DNA of 64,000 nucleotides from Telopea speciosissima. Lineage: Eukaryota > Streptophyta > Magnoliopsida > Proteales > Proteaceae. Below are positions 22,888 to 32,304 of the stretch, piece after piece; positions within the stretch are counted from its first letter, which is position 1, and every line of letters begins with the position of its first letter. The notes below the pieces were generated by a model that was not told where the DNA came from, ran no database searches, and worked only from the letters and a program-made list of their open reading frames with translations. The position numbers were made by a program, and so were the translations under genes. The stretch spans positions 3,860,927 to 3,924,926 of the forward strand of contig NC_057925.1 of the NCBI RefSeq assembly GCF_018873765.1. The letters are read 5' to 3'.

Positions 22888-23640
22888 GGGCTACGGTCAT
22901 AAGCATTTGGTAGGAGATGGAAGCGTATCGGCAACGAAATTGTTGTTACTCCAAATAGCTTTAATCTTCAATCCAATGTTGGCAGTGTGGTCGATACCTC
23001 TACGGATCGCAAAGGACAGTAATTAACTCGTCATCAGCTTTCACAGTTTCTGTGTCAAAAAATTTAAGTCTGCCATCTATCAAAAAGAAATAGGACCATC
23101 CTGCTAGGTTTAACCATGTCGGGCAGTATTCTGCATAGATCAGAACAGTGAAATTGAGCACTGGCAACTTAAAGTCATAAGAAGTAAGAGAGAAAGAGTC
23201 AATATCATCTATTACAGCTGGGGAAGAAAGAGGGGGTGGTGGTGTAAATTGTGATCTATGATCCAGTTTTGCGTGCATTGAAGCACCCAACGAGGGTCAG
23301 GGGGATGAGTACCGTAGACACAGCGATTCCTTACCATCCAAATAAAATAATAGGTCACTAAAATGACACCAAAAACCCATGATACCAAGTGTTTATCCAA
23401 CCGGAAAAGAGAATAAAAAAACAAAGAAAAAGCCTTAAGATAGTCAAACCCCAGTGAGTCGGTTCTTAATCTCAGAGGTCCTGCAGCCCAGATGCATTTG
23501 ACCCAATCAGAAAATATGAAAAGGTGCCATGAAGATTCAACACCAATTCCACAAAAAGCACATGAGGAGTCAATCTGGATCCATTTCGAAAGAGTGGCCT
23601 TTGTAGGCATTCCTGACAAGGTAGTTAATTTGATAGACTA
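22888..23640 (-). pseudogene. LINE relic: reverse-transcriptase zinc-binding and RNase H-like region
   Basis: The frame at 23212-23619 reads MPTKATLSKWIQIDSSCAFC, ESSWHLFIFSDWVKCIW and YYFIWMVRNRCVYG, the zf-RVT pattern of plant LINEs (C-x2-C, then H-LF-C). The next frame continues with the RNase H-like part seen in unit 1. Stops and a frameshift near 23010 break it. The reverse transcriptase itself is absent. Confidence 0.65.
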
Positions 23641-23931
23641 ATTTACATGCCCTCAATAGATGAGGGGGTGTACATGAAAATGGGCCATAGTTGAGGGGGG
23701 TGTCCCTATATTTTTCTCTTTTAAAAAATGACTATACTAACTAAGTTTGTCATGACTCGTATGGTTTATAATCCAATCTCGTCATTTTTTACCCTAACCT
23801 GGGTATTCACCTTATCACTATCCCAAATCAATGATGGGTTCTATTGGTGCCTAAATGGGCACTCGAGTCCAACCTTCCCTTGTAACGGGGCTTTTCCGTT
23901 GCTTGTTTACTTGTAAGGTAGGTCTACTACT

Positions 23932-23990
23932 GCTTGACTGGAGTTAGCAAAGCCGTAACAAGGTGCAGTAGGGGAACCTGTTGCTGGAAG
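23932..23990 (+). pseudogene. Possible mitochondrial 18S rRNA 3'-end fragment
   Basis: AGCCGTAACAAGGTGCAGTA followed by GGGGAACCTGTTGCTGGA resembles the 3' end of plant mitochondrial rrn18 (AGTCGTAACAAGGTAGCCGT, then AGGGGAACCTGTGGCTGGAT). The match is about 50 bases with several differences, so it would be an old transfer. It is a short match recalled from memory. Confidence 0.45.
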
Positions 23991-23999
23991 TCTACACGA

Positions 24000-24549
24000 T
24001 TTTTTATCAGGTTTACCAAATTCTGACTCGACTCAGGCGACTCGTCCTAGTCAAAACCCGATTTTCCAAATATGCCTCATAATGCATTATGAACCTCAAA
24101 TAGATCTATTCCAAGAATACATATCGAACTCAATTTCTCTCTCCCTCTCTCTAAAAAAAACTAAAATAAAATAAAGAAATGGTAGCATTACAAATGGATA
24201 ATTTTACATACTCTACAGTGCAGTACTAACCCTCCCCCTTCCCCCCCCACCCCCACCAAAAAAAAAAAAAAAAAAATTTTTGCTGTCACCCAGGTTGCAG
24301 GAATGTTCCTGCTACCTAGGTTCACACAATCAAAGAAATAGAATGATTCACTTCCACCCTAGGGTTCACAAATACCCTCCTAGTTATAGTATTTTCCAAA
24401 ATACCTTTTATTTATTCTACCATTTTTTTTGGTGCTGAACCGGGTAGCAGGAACATTCCTACAACCCTAATAGCAACAATGTTTCGTCCTATCCACCCTT
24501 GTGGGTTAAAAAATTAAAAGAAAATAAAGTTTAGTTGTCACAGTATACT
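24000..24549. other. Intergenic, low-complexity repeats
   Basis: A C-rich then poly(A) tract lies at about 24236-24276, and GGTAGCAGGAACATTCC-type inverted motifs at 24290-24470 hint at another foldback (GCAGGAATGTTCCTGCTACC against GGTAGCAGGAACATTCCTAC). No coding frame was found. Confidence 0.4.
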
Positions 24550-24775
24550 AAGTTCGCTAGAAATGGATTTTGTCTAGCCATGGCGGGAGCTAGAAAATCC
24601 AGTCCTGCTAAACGACAATAAAAAAAGTGGTGGGGTGGTCATTTTACATGTGGGGCCCAGGTAGGACCCACCTATGAAATGACCACCCCACCCCTGTTTT
24701 TGCTGTCGTTTAGAGGGGTTGGACGGTCTAGCTCCCGCCATGGTTGGACAGGAGCTAGCCAGGTCCGAGTTTACT
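24550..24775. mobile_element. Foldback element with CCATGGCGGGAGCTAGA arms
   Basis: The arm core CCATGGCGGGAGCTAGA at 24578 has its exact reverse complement at about 24728; CTAAACGACA and GGGGTGGTCATTT are paired further in. The loop contains GTGGGGCCCAGGTAGGACCC. Confidence 0.75.
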
Positions 24776-24861
24776 AGACCTCAGTTTTTTCAATTAAGCC
24801 AAAGTAAGTTTTATGCTTATTACGACAAAAAGAATAAACACTTTACAAAAGCAATGAGGGA

Positions 24862-25093
24862 TGAAAATATGAGTCCAGATCCTCTCCAGCGTCGTTGAAG
24901 AGGATTTCTCTCCAATAACGCTCTCCTAAGGCCACGTTTCATAGCCATTCTCAAAGACTTAATTCCATTTCCTCAATCTTTTTTTTTTTTTTTTTTTTTT
25001 CTATTTTTCTTTTTCCTCTCTCCCTCTTTTTAAGGAATCCATAAAACGTGATTGAAGAGGACATAGGTAATTAAATCCAGATTAATCTATTCT

Positions 25094-25147
<54 letters not shown>

Positions 25148-26124
25148 TATGTGAAACAATCCTGCAACTCACATTGGTTCTGATGAACACTACGTATTGG
25201 GTATCGATCTCCTGTAAAATAGATACGATATCGCTATGGCATCGACACTGATCGGTTGTATCAAATAAGTTTACCCCCTGATTTTCTTTTAAAAAAATAG
25301 GTTTTTTACTACTATACCCTTTGTCTATACCATTTCACCAATACAGTATTGACACAATATCAAGATCATAGTTTGAAGAATTAGTATCGGATCGACTGAT
25401 TCCCATCAATATCGGTTGAGACCAATATTGATTCCTTGTCGATCCAATCTTAGTGGACCAACACAGACAAGGGTAAAATTTTAAATTAAATTAAAAAATC
25501 TACTTTTTTTTGAAGGAAACAGGGGTGAACCTAACCGATTTGGATCGGTAGAAACCGTTATCGATCACTAGAACCCATGGTTTTACTGCATGGTATTGGA
25601 TCATGTATCAATCACTTGCAAAACCAATATAATACCGCTATGATAACGACAAGGATCGGTCGTATCTGACAAAATTACCCGTGATCTCCCTTTAAAAAAA
25701 GATATTTGACTGTTTTACCCCTTGTTCGTAACGTATCACCGATACAATATTGGCACAATATCAAGATCGGCCACAACTAAAACCATTACATATTGCCCCG
25801 ATATGAGTGATATGATATCGATACCTCACGATGTGATAATACCTCTGCCCATGAACTGAGTTACCGGATTATTTCACATAAGATATGAGAGAGAGAGAGA
25901 GATTTGAGATTAGACTCTAGATTTAATTACTTATTTCCTTTTTAATCACGTTTTATGGATTCCTATAAAAGAGGGAGGGGAAAAAGAAAAATATAAACTA
26001 AGAAAAAAGAATAAGAAACATGGAGTTAAATCAGCTAGAATGAATATGAAACATGATCTTAGGAGAACGTTAGAGAGAAATCCTCTTCAATGACACTGGA
26101 GAGGATCCGGACTCTGAAAATATA
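24862..26124. mobile_element. 1.26-kb foldback element with long terminal inverted repeats
   Basis: The left arm (ATGAAAATATGAGTCCAGAT, CCTCTCCAG, GAAGAGGATTTCTCTC, then AATCCATAAAACGTGATT and AATTAAATC) pairs with the right arm reversed (ATATTTTCAGAGTCCGGATC, CCTCTCCAGTG, GAAGAGGATTTCTCTC, GAATCCATAAAACGTGATTA). Each arm is about 240 bases. The interior has an imperfect direct repeat of about 360 bases (ACCGCTATG-, GATCGG, CAATATCAAGATC). No transposase frame is present. Confidence 0.75.
25099..25145. repeat. (CT)n microsatellite
   Basis: About 23 CT units at the inner edge of the left arm of the 1.26-kb foldback; the right arm has only about six AG/GA units at the same place. Confidence 0.95.
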
Positions 26125-26478
26125 ACCTATTCAAGGAAACACATGTCCTACCCAAAAAATGAAACACACCTCCCACCAAAAAAGGAAACACATCAATGAA
26201 TAGTTATGATATAAACAAAAGGGTTTTAAAATAATAATTCATGATGGTTCAAAAGCTTCCTCTTTTGTAAGGCTTCTAATCTTTCCCATCAACTGCGTGG
26301 TGAGTTCATGAACGAATCTTTTGGTTCTCCAATTCATTAAAGTGTCAATACTATTCGGCCTCGATAAGCCTGCTTTTCCAATTGAAACTTTATGAAGAAT
26401 AATTAAGACTCCAATGAACTGTCTAAGAACGTCTAGGAATAGAATACTTATTATTTGTCTGTGTATTTGTAAAAGTAC

Positions 26479-26581
26479 CGTTCAAGGCCTTTCAGTTCCA
26501 CTCACATGGAATCCATGGATCCACAGGAGTGGTTAGATTCCATGTGATCAGTGGAACTAGAAGACCTTGGAAGGTACTTGT
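26479..26581. mobile_element. Small hairpin element
   Basis: TACCGTTCAAGGCCTTTCAG and TTCCACTCACATGGAATC pair with the reversed right side (TACCTTCCAAGGTCTTCTAG, TTCCACTGATCACATGGAATC). A related but poorer hairpin follows at about 26600-26710 (ACACTCACATAAAATCC against ACTCACATGGAATCC). Confidence 0.6.
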
Positions 26582-26892
26582 ATGAGATTGGATCATGTCC
26601 TTGTACAAATATCATTCAAGGCTCTGCAAGGACACTCACATAAAATCCGTTGTGAGACCTACAGGAGGAATGGATTCCATGTGAGTGGACTCACGACCTC
26701 TCAAATTTACGGTAATCATGATGCCCTAAGTTTCTTGTGACACTAGCAAAAGCTAGCTTTAAAAAGGAGTAGGTCCAAAGAAAAACTAAAATAGAAGGCA
26801 AAAGGTATCTAATACCTTACTTTAAAAAAATAATATATTCCGAAAAGGACTCTGCTTTGTTTTCAACTTATGAGGTATTTACTAATACCTCA

Positions 26893-27060
26893 AATGGAAT
26901 TGTCATCCTCTCCTGTTACAGCATGGTGCTATAGCACATCGTGCGATGCTACAGAGGTCACGTGACACAGTGTGCCCCACATGATGCACATGGTCTCTCC
27001 AGCCGTCATACGATGCGTTACAACACTGTGCTGTAACAGGAGAGGATAAAAATTCCCTCG
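26893..27060. mobile_element. Foldback element, TTATC-terminus type
   Basis: GGAATTGTCATCCTCTCCTG, TTACAGCATGGTG pairs with the reversed right end (GGAATTTTTATCCTCTCCTG, TTACAGCACAGTG). The element directly abuts a Copia reverse transcriptase relic on its right. Confidence 0.75.
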
Positions 27061-27330
27061 AATGAATGACGACCCGGTCGTGGCATGGATCCATCTTCGC
27101 ATCGGTCAAAGCTTGTGCTTCACTGCTCTTAACTTTGGAACTTTCTGGCTATCCCATGTAAATCTCTTCCTCCAAATTACCATGGAGAAATATTGTATTT
27201 ACATCAAGGTGCTGAATTTGCAGCCAGACTCAACACAACCCAAATGGATGACACCTTCATTATGGGTGAGAAAATCTCATCAAAGCCAGGGTGAAGGAGG
27301 TTTTCCCAGGCCGAATCTTTCGATATGGGG
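27061..27330 (-). pseudogene. Copia reverse transcriptase relic
   Basis: On the - strand one frame reads QHLDVNTIFLHGNLEEEIYM, close to the Copia RT motif QLDVKTAFLHGDLEEEIYM, preceded by a decayed FTLALMRF stretch with stops. Only this RT fragment remains. It is not linked to the Gypsy element further right. Confidence 0.7.
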
Positions 27331-27526
27331 ATATTTATGACATTTTATTATTCAGGTTGAACAGTGAAATGTGAGAGGACATGCAATTTGGTTCCTTGAA
27401 ATGTAAAAATAAGTGGAATTTAATTGATTATGCACATTGTCCGTGTGCAGAACCTTTTCCTTACTGCATTTTCCATTTATAGAGATTCTTCTAGTTTCAG
27501 TTTCTTATCTATACTACTTATTAAAA

Positions 27527-27704
27527 AGGATAAATTATACGTCACCCCCTGGTTTTCAAACAAACCTCAGATCACCCCTTGGTTTTTGGAAAACTTAAAA
27601 TCACCCCCTCTACAGTAACGGTGTTAGTCTGCTATTAGTTATTGATGTGAAAGGATTATTTTATCCTTGTACTAAAACATTAGAATTAAATTTACAATAC
27701 TACC
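27527..27704. mobile_element. MITE, left half (split by the Gypsy element)
   Basis: The end AAGGATAAATTATACGTCAC followed by CCCCTGGTTTT is the inverted partner of 39245-39265 (AGGGTAAATTACACGTCATC reversed, then CTTTGGTTTTTG). The Gypsy element has inserted between the two halves with a CTACC duplication. Confidence 0.8.
27700..27704. repeat. Gypsy target-site duplication, left copy (CTACC)
   Basis: CTACC precedes the TG of the left LTR and recurs at 39086-39090 after the CA of the right LTR. Confidence 0.9.
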
Positions 27705-28445
27705 TGTTGCGTGTGAAAACCTCCGGTGCTTGGTTCGCCCGTGGATGAACCTGCAAAAACCAAGCAATGAGCGCGAGAGGGCCGGTGTGGCTCCGGCCTA
27801 GGACTCTCCGATGCTCAAGTCAGGTCTTCAACGCGACAGCGTAACTGCGTAGTCAAAGCAAGATGTGGAATAGAGCTCCATACCTGGGTATTTATAGAAT
27901 AAGGAGGAGATGAGACGGTTGGGAGAGTCCTAGTATGGTAGGAGTCCTTGTTTCGGAAGGTTCTCCGCAGAGAGCGGAGTGGAGAGTTATTTTCGGGTCG
28001 GACTCTTATTAAGGTAAGAGTCCATGTAGAGTGTGATTCTGTGTTGTGCTGGGATCGTGGTTCGACCCTCCTCCCGTGACTCTCGGGATGTGCTGACGTG
28101 GCCCGGAGATCCCCGGGGGGGGTGTTATGGGAGCCTCGATGGAGGAGGGCTCGGCCTACGAGGTCGGCCAGTGGGGTCGGCCATGGAGATCGGCCCGTGG
28201 GGTCGGCCATGGAGGTCGGCCCGAGAGGAGGTTGGTCTCGGCCATGAGGTCGGCTAGGAATCCGTGGCTGACCCGTATAATCTCGGCCTCGGCCACCGGC
28301 CAGCTCGCTCAAAACAGGCCAGGTCGGGTAACTTCTCAGATATTGGGTCGGCCCAACTTCCTTCTCGGCCAAACTCGGTTCTCGGATTGAGGTCGGGTCG
28401 ACCACGTGGCAGCCTCTGACAGGTGGGGTGTTTTATGCCTCATCA
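27705..28445 (-). repeat. Gypsy 3' LTR (741 bp)
   Basis: It begins TGTTGCGTGTG and ends CTCATCA. A TATAAATACC box lies on the - strand at about 27887-27896, with the likely transcript start further left. The inner half is rich in repeated GGTCGGCC and CATGGAGATCGG motifs. Open frames through it are by-products. Confidence 0.93.
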
Positions 28446-28460
28446 CAGGCCCCCCCACTC
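28446..28460 (-). other. Gypsy polypurine tract
   Basis: On the - strand GAGTGGGGGGGCCTG abuts the 3' LTR, as expected for the plus-strand primer of reverse transcription. Confidence 0.8.
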
Positions 28461-28696
28461 ATCAGGTGTCGGGTCGGCGCCGATGAGTGAAATTTCCTGG
28501 GTGCTTGTCGGGAAGATTATTGCGGTTGGGCCGAGATTATTTATTGCCGCGGATTTCACGCTGCACGATCGCGGTTGGCGTCGGTGTCACGTCGGCCAGA
28601 TCATTATGGCGGGCTCGGGAATTCAAACGTCCTTTGATCGGGCCGTTGGATCATGTTTAGCTCTGGTCGACCGTTGGATCAGTAGGACCCAACGAT

Positions 28697-28704
28697 TATA
28701 AATA
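28697..28704 (+). promoter_or_regulatory. TATA box of the antisense extra ORF
   Basis: TATAAATA lies on the + strand, outside the LTR and about 260 bases before the first ATG (28964) of the extra ORF. It is the expected distance for a transcript with a short leader; function is inferred. Confidence 0.55.
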
Positions 28705-28963
28705 GGTGACTCCTAACTATTCATTCTTCACTGCTTTAAGTTATTGACTTCTCGGCAAGTTTGAATCCTTCACCTCGGTTGATCTCGTCGCTTGTCTGCT
28801 CAGACTTCTCGGCAAGTTTGGGTCCGTCAACTCGGTAGATCTCGTTAGGCTTCTCGGCAAGTTTTCCGCGATCGTCTCGGCCGAAGCTTCGTTCGTGATC
28901 AACTCGGCTGTCGTTTCATTCCCGCTCAGCTCTTCCTCAACCAGTAAGTCTTCTCCGCCCAGC

Positions 28964-31271
28964 ATGTCAGTTTGTAGTAGTCCTATGGGCGAACTGCTCG
29001 ACAGGGCGGCAGAGGGCACGAGTCCGACCCGAGAGCTCCCCATTCACTCTCCCACCATAGACCTGTTGGGCTCCACATCAGATGAGCCCGACGTAGTGGA
29101 GCTTCGTCAGGCCGAGGTGGCCGAGCCCCCGTTACCCATGGGGTCTGATCACGCGGCCCAATCCACGGCTGCAGTCCGGGCCGAGAACTCCGGGTCGTCC
29201 TCATCCGATGAAGAGTCAAGTGAGGAAGATTCGTCCGAGGTGGGGGCTGGCTCGGTCAGCTCGTCTACCGACGCCCCTGAGCCCGAGGAGGGTAGTGTCG
29301 GCACTGTTCCGAGCACGATGACGGAGGCCGACCTCGACTATCTGAGGACGACCTACGGCATCCCCGAGGACATTCACTCGAGTTCCTAACCTGGGAGATG
29401 GCACTGCTTCATCGGGCCCGGCGAGGTGGCTCTTTACGAGACGCCCTTCAAGTACGGGTTTCGGCTCCCCGTTCTCAGCCTGGTGGAACAGATCTTGGAC
29501 CACTTCCACCTATCTCCTGGTCAGCTGGTGCCGAACTCCTGGCTGGCCGTCTACGGCTTCTACGCCCTGTTCTGTGAGATGGGCCGAGGTGCTAGCGTGG
29601 CACTTTTCTCTCGGCTCTTCTTCCTGAAGAAGTCTCCCGAGAAGGGGTGGTATTACTTCTGCCGCCGATCAGGGAAGAGCGCGGCTCTAGGCGGTCACAA
29701 ATTTCTGGTCGGCACGCCGACATTCAACAAATACTGGAAGCCCCGTTTCTTCTTTGCTTCCATTCCCAACAGTCCTCTCCGAACCGAGTGGAAGGAGATG
29801 AATCTTAATTATGTCAATAGAGTATTACCCCTGACCGAGAACGAGATGACCTCGCTCGACCTTATCACCCAGCGTCCGCCCTTCGATGTTCTCCAGCTTC
29901 AGGACGAGGGGTTTCTCCAGAGTTGGCATATGACCCCGGTAGGAGCCTTTGCCGAGCCTGTCTTTGTGGTCCGAGCCGACCCCTTCACTTAACTTGGTTT
30001 TCTTTCCTTTTCTGACTCGTTTCCTATGTTTTCGGTTTCTCTTGCAGTGGTCGGCCACATTCCACCAATGGACACAGCTCGGCTACGGGCCGAGATCATC
30101 GCAGACAGGAAGAAAAAGAATTCCGAAAAGAAACCCCGGGGCGAGTCTTCCAAGGCCTCCAAGGGAAAGGGGGTGATGCCGGGACCCTCGGATGCGGTGG
30201 TCGGCCTGGAGGCCGAGAAGAACACGGGTCAGGCCGTGTCTCCGAGAAAGGGGAAAGGCCGAAAAGGCGAGAGGAGCCCGCCGAGAGACATTAAACGCCA
30301 GAAGCTCTCGGTTAACCTGACAAGTGGCGGCCTTCCGCCCGTGGCCTCCCCCACCAACATCTCCCGATACGTGCTGGGGAGGGCTTCGGCCAACAACATC
30401 CCGGTGAGGCCGACCTGGCGCCTCTTCCGGGGACTCGGCCCACAGCGTCGGCCGCTCACGCCAAGGAGTGGCTGGATGCCGATCGGCTCCCTGCCGACAA
30501 GGAGAAGCTGGAGGCGCTGTCCGACCCCGAGCTCCTCTCAACCCTATTTCAAGACTTCAATATGGTAAGTTTCCTTGTCGGCTCTTGCCTATGATCTGAT
30601 ATGTGTAGCTTATCCTGATCCTTTGTTCTCATGCTTTTTTGTAGGGGTTCGCCAAAGCAGTAGAGACCATGCTCCGCTTCGAGCGGCTTCTGACCGAGAA
30701 CTATTCCTTGGACGTCCAGTGCAAGAAGGCTTATCAGGACGCCCAGGATGCCGTTCAGAGGCGTCGGGAGACCCAAGAGAAGCTCACCGCTGCTGAGGCC
30801 GAGGTGGAGAGCTCCCAGGCAGAGGTGGCCAGGCAGAGAGAGAGAGTCCGGGCCCTGCAGGCTCGGCTCGCCGAGGTGAAGGAGAAGGCCAAGGAAAATC
30901 TGGCCACGGCTCGGAGCGCGGCGATTAGCGACTATCTCCACTCGGAGGAGTACGCCAATATCTGCCACGAGATCAGGAAGCCTCCCTTCGCCGAAGGTTT
31001 TGAAGCAGGCCGAGCTGAGCTCTTGGCCGAGATCAAGGCCGCGTATCCTGATCTCAATCTCTCCCGCTTTGACGACGATGCGACTACCTTTGCAGGGGAG
31101 GTGGGAGATGAGGAGGGGGCCGAGGTCACCCAAGCTCAACCCCTGGGGGCACCTGCTTCGGCCGATGTCGTCCCTCTGGTAGCTGAACCTCAAGACCCTG
31201 CCGCCGAGCCCAACACCGCGGACGCTTCCGAGGCTGCCTCCAAGTCCCACGCCGAGGAGGCGGAGATGTAA
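28964..31271 (+). pseudogene. Antisense extra ORF of the Gypsy element (PF04195-like), spliced, with lesions
   Basis: It runs opposite to gag-pol. From ATG 28964 an acidic Ser/Asp/Glu-rich N-terminus leads to an in-frame TAA (29387-29389); the same frame continues with ALYETPFKYGFRLPVL and LSPGQLVPNSWLAVYGFYAL, the pattern of the 'gypsy-type putative transposase' family (PF04195), to 29992. A second part (from about 30048, after TTGCAG) is Lys-rich with an apparent one-base frameshift near 30400. An 80-base intron (30565-30644, GTAAGT...GTAG) joins DFNM to GFAKAVETML in frame. The last exon is a coiled coil (RQRERVRALQARLAEVKEKA) ending in TAA at 31269-31271. The function of this family is unknown. 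A similar last exon remains in the second element. Confidence 0.75.
30565..30644 (+). other. Intron of the antisense extra ORF
   Basis: It starts ATG|GTAAGT and ends TTTTTTGTAG|GGG, 80 bases long, phase 0. It lies on the + strand, so splicing of the - strand genomic RNA cannot remove it. Confidence 0.7.
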
Positions 31272-31669
31272 AAATTTTTGTTTTTGTTTTTTTTTTTTGT
31301 GGGGCCGAGCTGCCTCTTTTGTAACCGTGCCGATCCGTCGGCTTTCAATGAATAAACAATTTATCTTTGTCGAAATTTATCTAAGTATTTGAACTCGGCG
31401 CCCTCAATATATATATATATATATACGAGTTGTTTCCCTAGCCGAGCTTATGAACTCGTCTCTTTTTTATCCATGTTCCCCGTTGTCGGCGGTATCGACC
31501 ATGCCACGCCGAGATCACTGTGATCCTCACCTTAGTTGCTTTAATTCGCCCCATACGCGGACGCATGGCCAAATATCCTTCCTGGCCGAGCCCAATGCCT
31601 TGGCTTAGTTTTTGTACTTTGTTAGGCTCGGCCAAATAAGAATGGCGGCCCTTGAGATGTCGGCCATGC

Positions 31670-32215
31670 CTATTTGTACAGATCTTACGACCCGACTGAC
31701 AACCTGTGATGGTCGGTCCTTGATGTCGGCCTGGTCTATGGGGACCGGTCTTATGATTTGGCTGCCGACTGTGAGGGTCGGTCTATGATGTCGAAATATG
31801 AGGACCGGTCTTGTGACCGGGCTGCCGACCTATGAGGGTCGGTCTTTGATGTCAGCCTGGTCTATGAGGACCGGTCTTATGACTTGGCTGCCGACCTATG
31901 AGGGTCGGTCTATGATGTCGGCCTGGTCTATGAGGACCGGTCTTATGACTTGGCTGCCGACATATGAGGGTCGGTCTTTAATGTCGGCCTGGTCTATGAG
32001 GACCGGTCTTATGACTCGGCTGCCGACCTATGAGGGTCGGTCTTTGATGTCGGCCTGGTCTATGAGGACCGGACTTATGACTTGGCTGCCGACATATGAG
32101 GGTCGGTCTTTAATGTCGGCCTGGTCTATGAGGACCGGTCTTATGACTCGGCTGCCGACCTATGAGGGTCGGTCTTTGATGTCGGCCTGGTCTATGAGAC
32201 CGGACTTATGACCGA
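31670..32215. repeat. 66-bp tandem repeat array in the Gypsy element
   Basis: The unit contains CTATGAGGACCGGTCTTATG, CTTGGCTGCCGAC and GAGGGTCGGTCT. Unit starts fall at 31736, then about 31796, 31862, 31928, 31994, 32060, 32126 and 32192, i.e. exactly 66 bases apart in the last six. It sits between integrase and the extra ORF. The + strand frame with 22-residue periodicity is a consequence of 66 being divisible by three. Confidence 0.93.
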
Positions 32216-32304
32216 CTTAGGAGCTTGACAATACGTTGTTTCTTTGGAGAAAAGGCTTTATTGAATCAAATGTCGGAACTGAAACCGAATACAATCATGT
32301 TGAA

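Larger units (their letters stand above)
19695..23213. repeat. Segmental duplication, unit 2 (with LEA copy 3 and a 1-kb insertion)
   Basis: It matches unit 1 from 17217 onward. It is longer because a 983-base hAT-like element sits at 21322-22304 and unit 1 has lost short pieces near 18975. The original end continues into the full LINE relic, which shows that unit 2 keeps the ancestral right border. Confidence 0.88.

Noticed and set aside
27815-28405. 196-codon - strand frame in the Gypsy LTR (also 38458-39045)
   Set aside because: It lies wholly within the LTR, which is regulatory; its frame breaks differently in the two LTRs.
31798-32211. 137-codon frame of 22-residue repeats as a repeat protein
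   Set aside because: It follows from a 66-base tandem repeat in phase; it has no start context and changes frame in the second Gypsy copy.
31798-32211. CRISPR array
   Set aside because: Contiguous 66-base units without spacers, inside a plant retrotransposon.
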